Below are positions 1 to 9,200 of a DNA stretch of 64,000 nt, one piece after another. The notes beneath the pieces were generated by a model. It made no database searches. It was not told the DNA's origin and saw only the letters and a program-made list of their open reading frames with translations. The DNA comes from Winogradskyella wichelsiae (GTDB lineage Bacteria; Bacteroidota; Bacteroidia; Flavobacteriales; Flavobacteriaceae), in the NCBI RefSeq assembly GCF_013403925.1, contig NZ_JABFDJ010000004.1, positions 310,001 to 374,000 on the forward strand, read 5' to 3'. The position numbers and the translations under genes are program-made. How positions within the stretch are numbered: position 1 is the stretch's first letter; every line of letters starts with the position of its first letter.

Positions 1-1
1 A

Positions 2-1000
2 TACGCATTGGTTGGCATGGAATATCTATTTTTAGATCAATTTGAAAATGCGATTGTATTTTTTAAAAAATGTCTAGAAAGCGATACAGCAGATTATTCT
101 GCTCTTCATAATATAGTATATTGTTATGATTTTTTAGATCAGAATTCTGAAGCTATAGAATATTTAAATTCATACTTAGATTTAAATCCTTATTGCGAAG
201 TTGCCTGGCACCAGTTAGGAAGACAGTATTTTACGATAAAAGAATATGCTAAGGCAAGTTCTGCTTTTGACTTTGCAATTATTTCAGATGATACTTTTGT
301 AGGTGCTTATATTGAAAAAGGAAAGGTTTTAGAGAAGTTAAAAAAATACGAAGAAGCTATTGAAAACTATAAAATTACACTAGCTTTAGATGATCCTACT
401 TCTTTTGCATTATTGCGTACAGGACAATGCTATGCTAAATTAGAACAAGAAGATTTAGCCATACAATTCTTTAAAAAGACTATTGATGAAGATCCAATGC
501 TAGACAAAGGATGGATTGCCATTACTAAGTTTTACATGAAACGTCTTAATTATCAAAAAGCTTTATATTACATTAATAAAGCCGTGATTGTTGATGGAGA
601 TAATGTGGTCTACTGGAAACTATATGCTACGGTAAATAAACGCTTAAACTTTTTAGAAGAAGCAGAACGAGGTTACAAAAAAGCTTTAGATTTAGGCAAC
701 TTTGAACTAGATACTTGGTTAAACAGATCTGATGTATTAACGACTTTAGGAGAATACAATACTGCAATTTATAATTTAATTCAAACTTCTGAATTTTACC
801 CAGAAAGCGCAGAAGTAGAATACCGTTTAGCTGGTTTATATTTTGCTACGCATCAATCTGAAGAAGGGCGTTTTCATTTAAAGAATGCCACTCGACTTAA
901 TATTGATTATAACTTTATAATTTCAGAATTATTCCCTCAACTAATCGACAGACCGATGATTAGAGCTATAATTTCAGAAGCTAAAAAGGCTTCTAACTAA
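2..1000 (+). CDS. TPR-repeat protein, 5' end outside the window
   Basis: The reading frame is open to the left edge, so the true start lies before the window. The visible 332 residues are a nearly continuous array of tetratricopeptide repeats of about 34 residues, with recurring Tyr/Ala/Gly positions (for example KYEEAIENYKITLALD and DLAIQFFKKTIDEDP). TPR arrays form a helical scaffold for protein-protein contacts, and no enzymatic domain is visible. It ends 41 bases before the first DUF368 gene on the same strand. A partner cannot be named from sequence. Confidence 0.85.
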   Translation, partial: YALVGMEYLFLDQFENAIVFFKKCLESDTADYSALHNIVYCYDFLDQNSEAIEYLNSYLDLNPYCEVAWHQLGRQYFTIKEYAKASSAFDFAIISDDTFVGAYIEKGKVLEKLKKYEEAIENYKITLALDDPTSFALLRTGQCYAKLEQEDLAIQFFKKTIDEDPMLDKGWIAITKFYMKRLNYQKALYYINKAVIVDGDNVVYWKLYATVNKRLNFLEEAERGYKKALDLGNFELDTWLNRSDVLTTLGEYNTAIYNLIQTSEFYPESAEVEYRLAGLYFATHQSEEGRFHLKNATRLNIDYNFIISELFPQLIDRPMIRAIISEAKKASN

Positions 1001-1041
1001 AAGAAAATAATCTTATCTTAGCATTTCATATTTAATAAAAA

Positions 1042-2010
1042 ATGCAGAGAAGATTTTTAGATTATTTAATCATTACTTTTAAGGGTATCGCCATGGGAGC
1101 CGCCGATGTTGTTCCTGGTGTTTCAGGCGGAACAATTGCATTTATCTCTGGTATTTACGAAGAGCTTATTGAAAGCATAGATAAAGTTAACTTAGGCGTT
1201 TTAAAAATATGGAAAAAAGAGGGTTTTAAAGCAGCTTGGAACTCTTTTAACGGTAATTTTTTAATAGCGCTTTTCTCTGGTATTGCTATTAGTATACTAT
1301 CCTTAGCCAAATTAATAAAATGGTTATTACATAACGAGCCTATATTACTTTGGTCCTTCTTCTTCGGACTTGTTTTAGCTAGTATTCTCTACATTGCTAA
1401 ACAAATTAAAGATTGGTCTATAAAATTAGTTGTCGCTATAATAATCACATCTATTCTATCCTTTTACATAACATTAGCAGAACCATTTGCCTCACCAGAT
1501 AGTCCTTTTTATCTTTTATTCTGTGGTTTTATCGCTATTATAGCAATGATCTTACCTGGCGTTTCAGGTGCTTTTATTCTATTGATTTTAGGAGCTTACC
1601 AAACTGCTATTGATACCATTAATAATTTAAGAGACGGGTTATTAACAGCCAACATGGAACTCTTTAAAGACGCATTCTTAAATTTTTTACTATTAGCCGT
1701 TGGAGCTATTATTGGACTTAAGGTATTTTCTAAAGCCTTAAATTGGATGTTTAAGCATCATAAGAATCTGACGTTAGCTATATTAACTGGTTTTATGATT
1801 GGCTCTTTAAATAAAATTTGGCCATGGAAAGAAATTTTAAAAACACGTATAAATTCTGAAGGAGAGGTCGTTACCTTACTTGATAAAAGTATACTACCAA
1901 CATCTTACGCCGGAGATAACGAATTGGCAATGGCCATCGTTTTTATTGTTATTGGTTTTGCTGCAATCCTCGTATTAGAAAGTTTAGGAAAACAAAAAAA
2001 TAACGTTTAA
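1042..2010 (+). CDS. DUF368 membrane protein, candidate undecaprenyl-phosphate translocase (PopT family), copy 1
   Basis: This 322-residue polytopic membrane protein has two internally related halves, each with a Pro-Gly-x-Ser-Gly signature: VVPGVSGGTIAF near residue 25 and LPGVSGAFILLILGAY near residue 172. That is the hallmark of DUF368 (PF04018). Members have been shown to help return undecaprenyl phosphate across the inner membrane (PopT), recycling the lipid carrier for peptidoglycan and surface glycans. The substrate here is inferred from the family. Its stop overlaps the start of a second DUF368 gene by one base (TAATG), which implies cotranscription and translational coupling. Confidence 0.88.
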   Translation: MQRRFLDYLIITFKGIAMGAADVVPGVSGGTIAFISGIYEELIESIDKVNLGVLKIWKKEGFKAAWNSFNGNFLIALFSGIAISILSLAKLIKWLLHNEPILLWSFFFGLVLASILYIAKQIKDWSIKLVVAIIITSILSFYITLAEPFASPDSPFYLLFCGFIAIIAMILPGVSGAFILLILGAYQTAIDTINNLRDGLLTANMELFKDAFLNFLLLAVGAIIGLKVFSKALNWMFKHHKNLTLAILTGFMIGSLNKIWPWKEILKTRINSEGEVVTLLDKSILPTSYAGDNELAMAIVFIVIGFAAILVLESLGKQKNNV

Positions 2011-3032
2011 TGCAAAGCACAAGAACCCTTATAGATCGCATATTTTTGGTCATTAAAGGTTTGGCCATGGGAGCTGCAAATAAAGTCCCTGGTGTTTCAG
2101 GTGGTGTTGTGGCATTTGTAGCTGGTTTTTACGAAGAGTTTATCTACTCATTGCAACGCGTTAACAAAAATGCTTTTAAGCTTTTAATTAACTTTAGATT
2201 TAAAAGTTTCTATCAATATATAAATGGTAAATTTTTAAGCTTATTATTCTTAGGAATGATAGTAAGCTACTTTAGTGTTTCAAAATTATTAGATTATCTC
2301 ATTGTGCACTATGAACTTTATGTTTGGAGTACTTTCTTTGGAATGATTTTAGGCTCAATATACTACCTCAGTAAAGACTTTAAAGAATGGAATAAAACAA
2401 CACTTCTATCCTTAACTCTTGGAGTATTAGCAGGTATTAGCACAAGTTTTTTAGACCCCGCAACAGAAAATGATAATTTATTTTTTGTATTTTTCTGTGG
2501 TATTATTAGTGTTTCAGGAATGACCTTACCTGGTTTCTCTGGATCATTTATACTTATTCTTTTAGGCAATTATGTTTTATTATTAGTCGATTCAGTCAAT
2601 GCACTTTATGACACTATTCTCGACATTTTTAGTGGTAATTTTGAATTTATTCATAATGTTGTCCGTATCAGAATGCTCAAAGTCTTATCGGTATTCACTT
2701 TAGGTTCAGTGGTAGGTTTAGTAACATTTTCTCACATACTAAATTATATTCTTAAACATTATAAGTATATTACACTTGCAGCTATCATGGGGTTTATTAT
2801 AGGATCTCTTGGAGTCGTTTGGCCATGGAAAGAAACAATATACAAGACACAAAGTAGTGGTTCTTTAATACTAGATTCTGCTGGAAGACAAATCATTACT
2901 AATTACCGTCGTTTTTTACCTGAATTGAACACCCAAACTTATATCGCAATTGCTTATATTGCCCTAGGAATCCTGATAGTTTTAGGATTAGAATGGTATG
3001 GAAAACAAACAAGACAACAACAAAAAATATAA
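2010..3032 (+). CDS. DUF368 membrane protein, candidate undecaprenyl-phosphate translocase (PopT family), copy 2
   Basis: This 340-residue paralog of the preceding gene starts with an ATG that shares one base with that gene's stop. It carries the same paired signatures (NKVPGVSGGVVAF near residue 25, LPGFSGSFILILLGNY near residue 170) and the same WPWKE motif near the C-terminus (also in copy 1). The two proteins are clearly homologous but well diverged, so this is an old duplication. The two may form a heteromer or prefer different lipid carriers or conditions, which is inference. The last 35 bases overlap aroE. Confidence 0.88.
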   Translation: MQSTRTLIDRIFLVIKGLAMGAANKVPGVSGGVVAFVAGFYEEFIYSLQRVNKNAFKLLINFRFKSFYQYINGKFLSLLFLGMIVSYFSVSKLLDYLIVHYELYVWSTFFGMILGSIYYLSKDFKEWNKTTLLSLTLGVLAGISTSFLDPATENDNLFFVFFCGIISVSGMTLPGFSGSFILILLGNYVLLLVDSVNALYDTILDIFSGNFEFIHNVVRIRMLKVLSVFTLGSVVGLVTFSHILNYILKHYKYITLAAIMGFIIGSLGVVWPWKETIYKTQSSGSLILDSAGRQIITNYRRFLPELNTQTYIAIAYIALGILIVLGLEWYGKQTRQQQKI

Positions 3033-3762
3033 ATTTGGACTCTTAGGTCGCGATATCTCATACTCTTTTTCAAGAGGATATTTTGCTGAAAAATTTAAAA
3101 AAGAAAATTTACCACACACTTACGTAAACTTCGATTTACCTAATATTGAGGACCTCAATGAAGTTCTGAGTAGCACATCAAATATAAAAGGCATAAACGT
3201 TACTATTCCTTACAAAGAAGAAGTAATTCCTTTATTAGATGACCTAAACAAACGTGCAAAAAAAATTGGTGCTGTTAACACTATAAAAATAACACGCAAC
3301 AACAAATTAATAGGCTATAATACCGATTACTATGGTTTTAAAAACTCATTAAAACCACATTTAAAAAAATATCATAAACGAGCATTAATTCTTGGCACAG
3401 GTGGCGCATCTAAAGCCATAGCGTATGCGCTTAAAAAACTTAAAATCAAATTCGATTATGTATCTCGTACTAAAAAAGAAGGTGTCACTTATACTTATTC
3501 TGATTTAAATGACAAAATAATCGCTAAACACACCATCATAATTAATTGTACGCCAATTGGCACATTTCCTAATGTTAATGAGTGTCCCAACATTCCATAT
3601 GATGCTATTACAAAAAAACACATTTTGTACGATTTAATATACAATCCCCAACAAACAAAATTTTTAGCTTGTGGGCATTTAAAAGAAGCCACCACAATAA
3701 ATGGAGCTGAAATGCTTAAGTTACAAGCCGAAAAATCTTGGCAAATCTGGAATAAACACTAA
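2998..3762 (+). CDS. aroE: Shikimate dehydrogenase
   Basis: It reduces 3-dehydroshikimate to shikimate with NADPH in cytosolic aromatic amino acid synthesis. The 254 residues fit the short AroE type. Visible motifs are the substrate-binding SYSFS near residue 21, NVTIPYKE with catalytic Lys73, GYNTDYYGF with catalytic Asp110, the dinucleotide loop GTGGA at 133-137, NCTPIG, and a C-terminal NGAEMLKLQAEKSW. The ATG at 2998 gives the expected N-terminus and lies 35 bases inside the upstream DUF368 gene in another frame. This ties aroE to the DUF368 transcript. Confidence 0.96.
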   Translation: MENKQDNNKKYKFGLLGRDISYSFSRGYFAEKFKKENLPHTYVNFDLPNIEDLNEVLSSTSNIKGINVTIPYKEEVIPLLDDLNKRAKKIGAVNTIKITRNNKLIGYNTDYYGFKNSLKPHLKKYHKRALILGTGGASKAIAYALKKLKIKFDYVSRTKKEGVTYTYSDLNDKIIAKHTIIINCTPIGTFPNVNECPNIPYDAITKKHILYDLIYNPQQTKFLACGHLKEATTINGAEMLKLQAEKSWQIWNKH

Positions 3763-3843
3763 AATATAACCAATAGGGCATTTCCTTTGTAGTTAAGCCA
3801 CTTGTTAGTATCTTTAACAACTTATTATTAAATAAATTGACAC

Positions 3844-5817
3844 ATGTCTGAGAATGATAACCTGCAAGACGCAGATGGAAAAAAAGAAGTAGAATCAACA
3901 GAAGCTACTCCAAAAGTACAAACTGAAATAAAAACTGAAGTTCCTTCAGAAATTGAAAAACTAGAAGAAGAAACGAGCAGTGAAGAACAAGTTACAGAAC
4001 ACACAACTGAAGTCGTTAAAGATGATTTAGTTGATGAGATTGAAGCTTCTAATGCAGAAGATGCTGAAGACGAATCTAATGCAGAACGTCATGAAGTTGA
4101 AGAGAAAGACTATCATGCCATGACAATGGATGAGTTAGTTGCAGAAACAAGTAGACTTTTAGAAAGACACAAAGTTCAAACGATATCTAAACATATCAAT
4201 GAGATAAAAAGCGAGTTTAATGCTAAATTTAGTGAACTTCTAGACGAGAAAAAAGAAGAATTCATTGAAGAAGGTGGTAATGAAATAGACTTTTATTATA
4301 CCAACGATACCAAAAAGCAATTCAATTCATTATATAAAGATTATAAGCAAAATATAAATGCTTATTACAAGGAACGCGAGCAGAACCTTAAGCAAAATCT
4401 TGAAAATAGATTGCAAATTATTGAAGATATTAAAGGTTTACTTGGTGTTGAAGAAAACATGGGTACAACTTATAAAAACTTCAAAGAGTTACAAGATAAG
4501 TGGAGAACAGCCGGACCTATTCCTAGAGATAAGTATAACAATGCTTGGAACACCTATCACCATCATGTAGAACGCTTTTACGACTTTTTACATCTCAATA
4601 ATGATTTGAGAGATATGGATTTCAAACACAACTATGATCAGAAATTAAAAATCATAGAACGTGCTGAAGAATTAGCGGAAGACGAAAACACCAATCGTTC
4701 TTTTAGGGAATTACAAGTTTTACATAAACTTTGGAAAGAAGAACTTGGACCTGTAGGTAAAGAACATAGAGAAGAAATTTGGGAACGTTTTAGTAAAGCC
4801 ACCAAAGCAATCCACGATAAGCGCCAAGCTTATTTTGCTGATATGGATAAAGCGCACGAAAAAAATCTAGAGCGTAAAGAAGAAATTATTGCACAAATAA
4901 CTGCTATCGCAGAAAAGAAAAGTACGTCTCATAGTGCTTGGCAAAACAATATTAAAGAAATCGAAACTTTAAGAGACGCCTTCTTTAAAGCTGGAAAAGT
5001 ACCATTAAAAGTTAATGAAGGTACTTGGGCTAAATTTAAAGGAGCTGTTAGAACTTTCAATAGAGGAAAAAATAGCTTTTATAAAGATTTAAAGAAAGAT
5101 CAATTTGATAATCTTAAAAAGAAAAAAGATTTAATTCAAATTGCAGAAGACAATAAAGACGGTGAAGATTTTGCAACTATTACTCCATTAATGAAGAAAA
5201 TTCAAGATGAATGGAAGAAAATAGGACATGTTCCAAGACGTGATAGTGACAAAATATGGAAACAGTTTAAAAAAGCTTGTAACCATTATTTTGACAGAAT
5301 GCACCAAGAACGTAAAGCAAAAGATCAACATTTGTTTGATGCGTTTGATAAAAAAGTAAAGCTTTTAGATCAACTTAAAACTTTAGAACTTACTGAAGAT
5401 CCTAAAGCTGATATTAAAACGTTACAAGATAAAATCGCTGAGTGGAAAGAGATCGGATATGTACCACAAAACAAACGTTATATTGATGGTAAATTCTACA
5501 AGGCTATAGATGACGCTTTTGACAAAGTTAAAATGGACAAGTCTAAAGTTGAAATGATTAAATTTGAAAGCAAGCTTGAAAATTTAGCAGATCCTAATGA
5601 TACAAGATTACTTGATAACGAATATAATTTTATTAAAAAACGTATTGACGAAATTAAATCTGAAATTAACCAATTAGAAAATAACTTACAGTTCTTTTCT
5701 AACGTAAAATCAGATAATCCGTTAGTTAAAGATGTTCATAAAAACATTGCAAAACATAAAACTGATTTAGATACTTGGAAAGCAAAGCTGACTAAAGTAC
5801 GTGGAATGTATAGCTAG
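3844..5817 (+). CDS. DUF349 repeat protein
   Basis: This 657-residue, highly charged, helical protein has no signal peptide. The first roughly 85 residues are very acidic and low in complexity. From about residue 145 on there are several copies of a 60-70-residue module containing W-K-x-x-G-x-(V/I)-P-(R/K) signatures, such as KWRTAGPIPRDKYN, EWKKIGHVPRRDSD and EWKEIGYVPQNKR, which define DUF349. Family members are common in Bacteroidetes and their biochemical role is not established. The ORF follows aroE by 81 bases on the same strand. Confidence 0.9.
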   Translation: MSENDNLQDADGKKEVESTEATPKVQTEIKTEVPSEIEKLEEETSSEEQVTEHTTEVVKDDLVDEIEASNAEDAEDESNAERHEVEEKDYHAMTMDELVAETSRLLERHKVQTISKHINEIKSEFNAKFSELLDEKKEEFIEEGGNEIDFYYTNDTKKQFNSLYKDYKQNINAYYKEREQNLKQNLENRLQIIEDIKGLLGVEENMGTTYKNFKELQDKWRTAGPIPRDKYNNAWNTYHHHVERFYDFLHLNNDLRDMDFKHNYDQKLKIIERAEELAEDENTNRSFRELQVLHKLWKEELGPVGKEHREEIWERFSKATKAIHDKRQAYFADMDKAHEKNLERKEEIIAQITAIAEKKSTSHSAWQNNIKEIETLRDAFFKAGKVPLKVNEGTWAKFKGAVRTFNRGKNSFYKDLKKDQFDNLKKKKDLIQIAEDNKDGEDFATITPLMKKIQDEWKKIGHVPRRDSDKIWKQFKKACNHYFDRMHQERKAKDQHLFDAFDKKVKLLDQLKTLELTEDPKADIKTLQDKIAEWKEIGYVPQNKRYIDGKFYKAIDDAFDKVKMDKSKVEMIKFESKLENLADPNDTRLLDNEYNFIKKRIDEIKSEINQLENNLQFFSNVKSDNPLVKDVHKNIAKHKTDLDTWKAKLTKVRGMYS

Positions 5818-5849
5818 TTTTTTAATTAGCGCTATAATATAAAACCAAA

Positions 5850-6398
5850 ATGATAAGAGACAACTGGAAAGAGGAATGGAAGACCATAATTTTTGATGAA
5901 AACATTTCAGAAAAAGAGAAATTTAAAATTTCTAATTATGGTAGACTTATTAACTGTAAAACTGAAGAGGATTTTCTAGTTAAGAAATACTATATTAATG
6001 GTTACCAAAATTTACCGCTCAAACAAAAGAAAAATGGAAAATTAACAAGTAGATATGTTCATAAGCTTGTTGCACAGCATTTTTTAGAACAAAACGACGG
6101 AATTTTTGTCATTCATTTAAATTATGATAAAACTGATAATCGTGTAGAAAATTTAAAATGGGCTACCAAAAGAGAGAAAGAATTACATCAGTTTAAAAAC
6201 CCACAATTTAAAAATATTAAACGAAAAAAGCCTTCAACAGCTAAACTAACAGAGACTAAAGTTAAGTTCATAAAACGGAAGATAAACGATCCTAATCGTA
6301 GAACAAGACTTAAGATGATAGCGAAGCAATTCGGGATTTCTGAGATGCAACTCTACAGAATAAAAACTGGGGAGAACTGGGGTGAAGTCACTGAATAA
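5850..6398 (+). CDS. NUMOD4/HNH-type protein with C-terminal HTH
   Basis: This 182-residue protein has the layout of stand-alone homing-type HNH proteins. A NUMOD4-like N-terminus (ENISEKEKFKISNYGRLIN) is followed by an HNH_3-like segment (YVHKLVAQHFL, then VIHLNYDKTDNRVENLKW, retaining the His and Asn positions), and by a C-terminal helix-turn-helix resembling repeat-type HTH motifs (MIAKQFGISEMQLYRIKTG). It starts 32 bases after the DUF349 gene and ends before a strong terminator, so it sits as the last gene of a housekeeping transcript. Nuclease activity is possible, but no intron, intein or flanking repeat marks it as mobile. Confidence 0.75.
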   Translation: MIRDNWKEEWKTIIFDENISEKEKFKISNYGRLINCKTEEDFLVKKYYINGYQNLPLKQKKNGKLTSRYVHKLVAQHFLEQNDGIFVIHLNYDKTDNRVENLKWATKREKELHQFKNPQFKNIKRKKPSTAKLTETKVKFIKRKINDPNRRTRLKMIAKQFGISEMQLYRIKTGENWGEVTE

Positions 6399-6437
6399 AA
6401 AATAGTTTTTTTTAATATAAAAAAAGGTTAAAAATAT

Positions 6438-6469
6438 CAAAACCCATCTGATTCAACAGATGGGTTTTG
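6438..6469 (+). terminator. Rho-independent-type hairpin after the HNH gene
   Basis: A 13-bp perfect stem (CAAAACCCATCTG at 6438-6450 pairing with 6457-6469) encloses a 6-base loop. The downstream U tract is only four Ts, inside the stem. It lies 39 bases after the stop of the HNH-type gene and probably ends the aroE-DUF349-HNH transcript. Confidence 0.8.
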
Positions 6470-6796
6470 CCCTAACTAAACTAAATTAATCTTAATTATA
6501 ACCGCTTAAATAATAATTAAGATATCCTACTAAGATTATAAAAACTTTGGTAGTTCTTATATACAGTATTTACGTACAGAAAATAGTTTTGGATGTTTAG
6601 TTCGAAACTTTTTAATGAATTTAACAAATCACTAATTATTCAGGTTGTAATTTCATCTAAATATGAAGCTACATCTTATTAAAATTATAGATAAAACACC
6701 TCAAAGTGAATTTTATCTATAATTATTTTAAGACTTAATAATAAGTATATTTTAAATGCTTGAGTTTCTAATTAAGCAGTAAAAAATCGCAAAGTA
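6470..6796. other. Intergenic stretch with no recognisable gene
   Basis: About 330 AT-rich bases lie between the terminator and the convergent mazG stop. I see no ORF of coding character, no tRNA-like fold and no clear promoter. The sequence looks like decayed or untranslated spacer. Confidence 0.6.
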
Positions 6797-7570
6797 TTAG
6801 AGTAACTTTGCTTCTTCCCAAAAGACATCCATCTCAGAAAGTGTCATATCTTTTAAAGATTTGTCCATAGACTTTGCTTTGCTTTCAAGGTATTGAAAGC
6901 GTTTTATAAATTTCTTATTGGTGCGCTCTAATGCATTTTCAGGACTTACATTAAGAAAGCGTGCATAGTTAATCATCGAGAACATTACATCCCCAAATTC
7001 ACTTTCAATAGCGTCTTGATCACCTTTTTCAATTTCAACTCGCAACTCTTCGAGCTCCTCCTCTACTTTTGCAAAAACTTGTTGTGGCTCTTCCCAATCA
7101 AAACCAACGCCAGCTACTTTTTCTTGTATGCGACTCGCTTTTACCATAGCAGGCAAACTTCTTGGTACACCTTCTAAAACACTAGTTTTACCTTCTTTTA
7201 ACTTCAATTGTTCCCAATTCCGCTTTACTTCAGCTTCATCTTTAACAACAACATCGCCGTAAATATGAGGATGGCGACTTATAAGTTTATCGCAGATGCT
7301 ATTACAAACATCTGCGATATTAAAAGTATTTGTTTCACTTCCTATTTTAGAATAAAAAACAATATGAAGTAAGACATCTCCCAATTCCTTTTTAACCTCT
7401 TCTAAATCATCATCTAAAATGGCATCACCAAGTTCGTAAACTTCTTCAATAGTAAGATGACGTAAGGTTTCCATAGTTTGTTTTTTATCCCACGGACATT
7501 GCTCTCGCAACTCATCCATGATAATTAACAAACGCTCAAAGGCTTTTAATTGGGCTTTTTTGTCAGACAT
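6797..7570 (-). CDS. mazG: Nucleoside triphosphate pyrophosphohydrolase MazG
   Basis: This protein hydrolyses nucleoside triphosphates to monophosphates and pyrophosphate, cleaning abnormal nucleotides and affecting (p)ppGpp-linked stress. At 257 residues it is the full-length two-domain type. The N-terminal domain has ECPWDKKQTMETL, EEVYEL and KKELGDVLLHIVFYS, and the C-terminal domain repeats the EEELEELRVE and ESEFGDVMFSMINYAR signatures that bind Mg2+. It is the last gene of the def-DUF5606-mazG run, two bases after DUF5606. Confidence 0.95.
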   Translation of the reverse strand: MSDKKAQLKAFERLLIIMDELREQCPWDKKQTMETLRHLTIEEVYELGDAILDDDLEEVKKELGDVLLHIVFYSKIGSETNTFNIADVCNSICDKLISRHPHIYGDVVVKDEAEVKRNWEQLKLKEGKTSVLEGVPRSLPAMVKASRIQEKVAGVGFDWEEPQQVFAKVEEELEELRVEIEKGDQDAIESEFGDVMFSMINYARFLNVSPENALERTNKKFIKRFQYLESKAKSMDKSLKDMTLSEMDVFWEEAKLL

Positions 7571-7572
7571 TT

Positions 7573-8001
7573 TTATTCTTCTTCTGAAGTCTCTTTTTCT
7601 TCTTTTATTTCTTCTAATGATCCTAAAAGTTCATTTTTTTGAAGTAAATTATACCATTGAATAACCTTCTTAATATCTGAAGGGTATACACGGTCTTCAT
7701 CATAATCTGGTAAAACTTCAAAGAAAAACTCCTCTAAAGCATCTTTACCATCTTTATGACTAATAGAAGTTGGCTCACCATTTTCCTTTTCCTTAATTTT
7801 TTTAAGAACTTCTCTTAATGGTACTTCTTCTGTTAATGTATAAATAGCGATTTCGCTAAGAATACTGATATTACTGTGTGCACCAACAGTGATACGCTTT
7901 TTATCTACTAAAGATTCTACAACAGCACCAGATCTTGTCTGTGCTACTATTTGGTATAAACCAGGCTTACCTGATATTGATAAAATTTTGTCTAAACTCA
8001 T
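7573..8001 (-). CDS. DUF5606 domain protein
   Basis: This 142-residue cytosolic protein is made of an N-terminal small beta-rich domain (LDKILSISGKPGLYQIVAQ) and a Glu-rich tail. The first about 75 residues match the DUF5606 family as I know it from flavobacteria, where the gene almost always sits between def and mazG, as here (10 bases after def, 2 before mazG). The function is unknown. The conserved position suggests a role in translation or nucleotide housekeeping, which is inference only. Confidence 0.85.
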   Translation of the reverse strand: MSLDKILSISGKPGLYQIVAQTRSGAVVESLVDKKRITVGAHSNISILSEIAIYTLTEEVPLREVLKKIKEKENGEPTSISHKDGKDALEEFFFEVLPDYDEDRVYPSDIKKVIQWYNLLQKNELLGSLEEIKEEKETSEEE

Positions 8002-8011
8002 ATATATATTA

Positions 8012-8602
8012 TTAGCGTTTTTTGCTCATTGCAGGAAAACGCATTCTGTAATCTATTTTAATCTTACCTTTTGAAATATTGGTAAGTTTTCCTTTTATTA
8101 ATCGTCTTTTAAATGAAGATAATTTATCTGTAAATAAAATACCATCAATATGATCATATTCATGCTGAATTACTCGAGCAATTAAACCATCATATTCTTC
8201 AACATGGGTTTCAAAATTTTCATCTTGATATTGAATTTTAATTTTTGGTTTTCTAAAAACGTCTTCTCTTACATCTGGTATACTTAAACAACCTTCATTA
8301 AAAGCCCATTCTTCACCTTCTTCATCTAAAATCTGAGCATTTATGAACGTTTTTTTGAAGTTCTTCATTTGCTCACTTTCTTTTTCAGAAAGATCTTCAT
8401 CATCTGCAAAAGGACTTGTATCTACTATAAATAAACGAATTGCTAAACCTATTTGAGGTGCCGCTAAACCAACTCCGTACGCACCATACATGGTTTCGTA
8501 CATATTGTCTATAAGTTCATTTATTTTAGGATAATCTTTGTCAATTTCCTTAGCCTCTTTCTTTAGAACAGCATCGCCGTAGGCTACGATAGGTAAAATC
8601 AT
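8012..8602 (-). CDS. def: Peptide deformylase
   Basis: It removes the N-formyl group from nascent proteins using a bound metal ion. All three signature motifs are present: GVGLAAPQIG, EGCLSIP with the metal-binding Cys, and QHEYDHIDG with the HExxH histidines and Glu. The length of 196 residues is normal for Bacteroidetes. An insert of about 20 acidic residues between motifs 1 and 2 (DTSPFADDEDLSEKESEQMK) is also seen in relatives. It heads the def-DUF5606-mazG operon. Confidence 0.97.
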   Translation of the reverse strand: MILPIVAYGDAVLKKEAKEIDKDYPKINELIDNMYETMYGAYGVGLAAPQIGLAIRLFIVDTSPFADDEDLSEKESEQMKNFKKTFINAQILDEEGEEWAFNEGCLSIPDVREDVFRKPKIKIQYQDENFETHVEEYDGLIARVIQHEYDHIDGILFTDKLSSFKRRLIKGKLTNISKGKIKIDYRMRFPAMSKKR

Positions 8603-8622
8603 AATTCTTTTATTTTCGGGTG

Positions 8623-8630
8623 CAAAAGTA
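8623..8630 (-). promoter_or_regulatory. Bacteroidetes -7 box upstream of def
   Basis: The minus strand reads TACTTTTG, an exact match to TAnnTTTG, 20 bases before the def ATG. No convincing -33 TTG is seen at the usual spacing. Confidence 0.55.
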
Positions 8631-8766
8631 CCAAATTCTCTGATAATATTCAGAATTTCAAAAACTAAATTCTAAAGCTTTATATCTAAAACATTACTGC
8701 TTAATAGCCTAAAACTTAATTTGAAATTATTCTAAGTTTAAATTAGGGCTATAACAAAGGCTCTTA

Positions 8767-9180
8767 TTATTGTGCACTAGAAAGATAACTTTGTAAAATA
8801 AGCGTCGCACTAATTTCATCAACTAATGCTTTATTTTTACGTTGTTTTTTCTTCAATCCGCTATCAATCATCGTCTGAAATGCCATTTTTGATGTAAAAC
8901 GTTCATCGACGCGATCAACAGGGATTTGAGGAATTTCTTTTAACAATTGTTTTAAGAATTTTTGAATATAAACCTCACTTTCAGAAGGTGTATTGTCCAT
9001 TTGTTTTGGTAAACCCACTACAATTTTTTCAACCTTTTCTGCTAAAACATATTTTTTTAAATACTCAAGCAATTGTTTTGTATCTACAGTAGTAAGTCCA
9101 GATGCTATAATTTGCATTTCATCTGTAACAGCTAATCCTGTTCGTTTTGTACCATAATCTATAGCTAATATTCTTCCCAT
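8767..9180 (-). CDS. ruvX: Putative pre-16S rRNA nuclease / Holliday junction resolvase-like RuvX (YqgF)
   Basis: This 137-residue RNase H-fold protein is involved in 16S rRNA 5' end maturation. The older name is Holliday junction resolvase homolog. Motifs are LAIDYGTKRTGLAV with the first catalytic Asp, VVGLPKQMDNTPS, VDERFTS with the catalytic Glu, and the final LVDEISATLIL with the last acidic residue. Its ATG is preceded by a -7 box with only four intervening bases, so the mRNA may be leaderless. It precedes def by 164 bases on the same strand. Confidence 0.93.
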   Translation of the reverse strand: MGRILAIDYGTKRTGLAVTDEMQIIASGLTTVDTKQLLEYLKKYVLAEKVEKIVVGLPKQMDNTPSESEVYIQKFLKQLLKEIPQIPVDRVDERFTSKMAFQTMIDSGLKKKQRKNKALVDEISATLILQSYLSSAQ

Positions 9181-9184
9181 TATA

Positions 9185-9192
9185 CAAAGATA
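9185..9192 (-). promoter_or_regulatory. -7 box TATCTTTG placed four bases before the ruvX ATG
   Basis: The minus strand reads TATCTTTG, then TATA, then ATG. In Bacteroidetes promoters the start of transcription lies about five bases after the box, which would coincide with the A of the ATG. Confidence 0.65.
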
Positions 9193-9200
9193 AGGTAATA

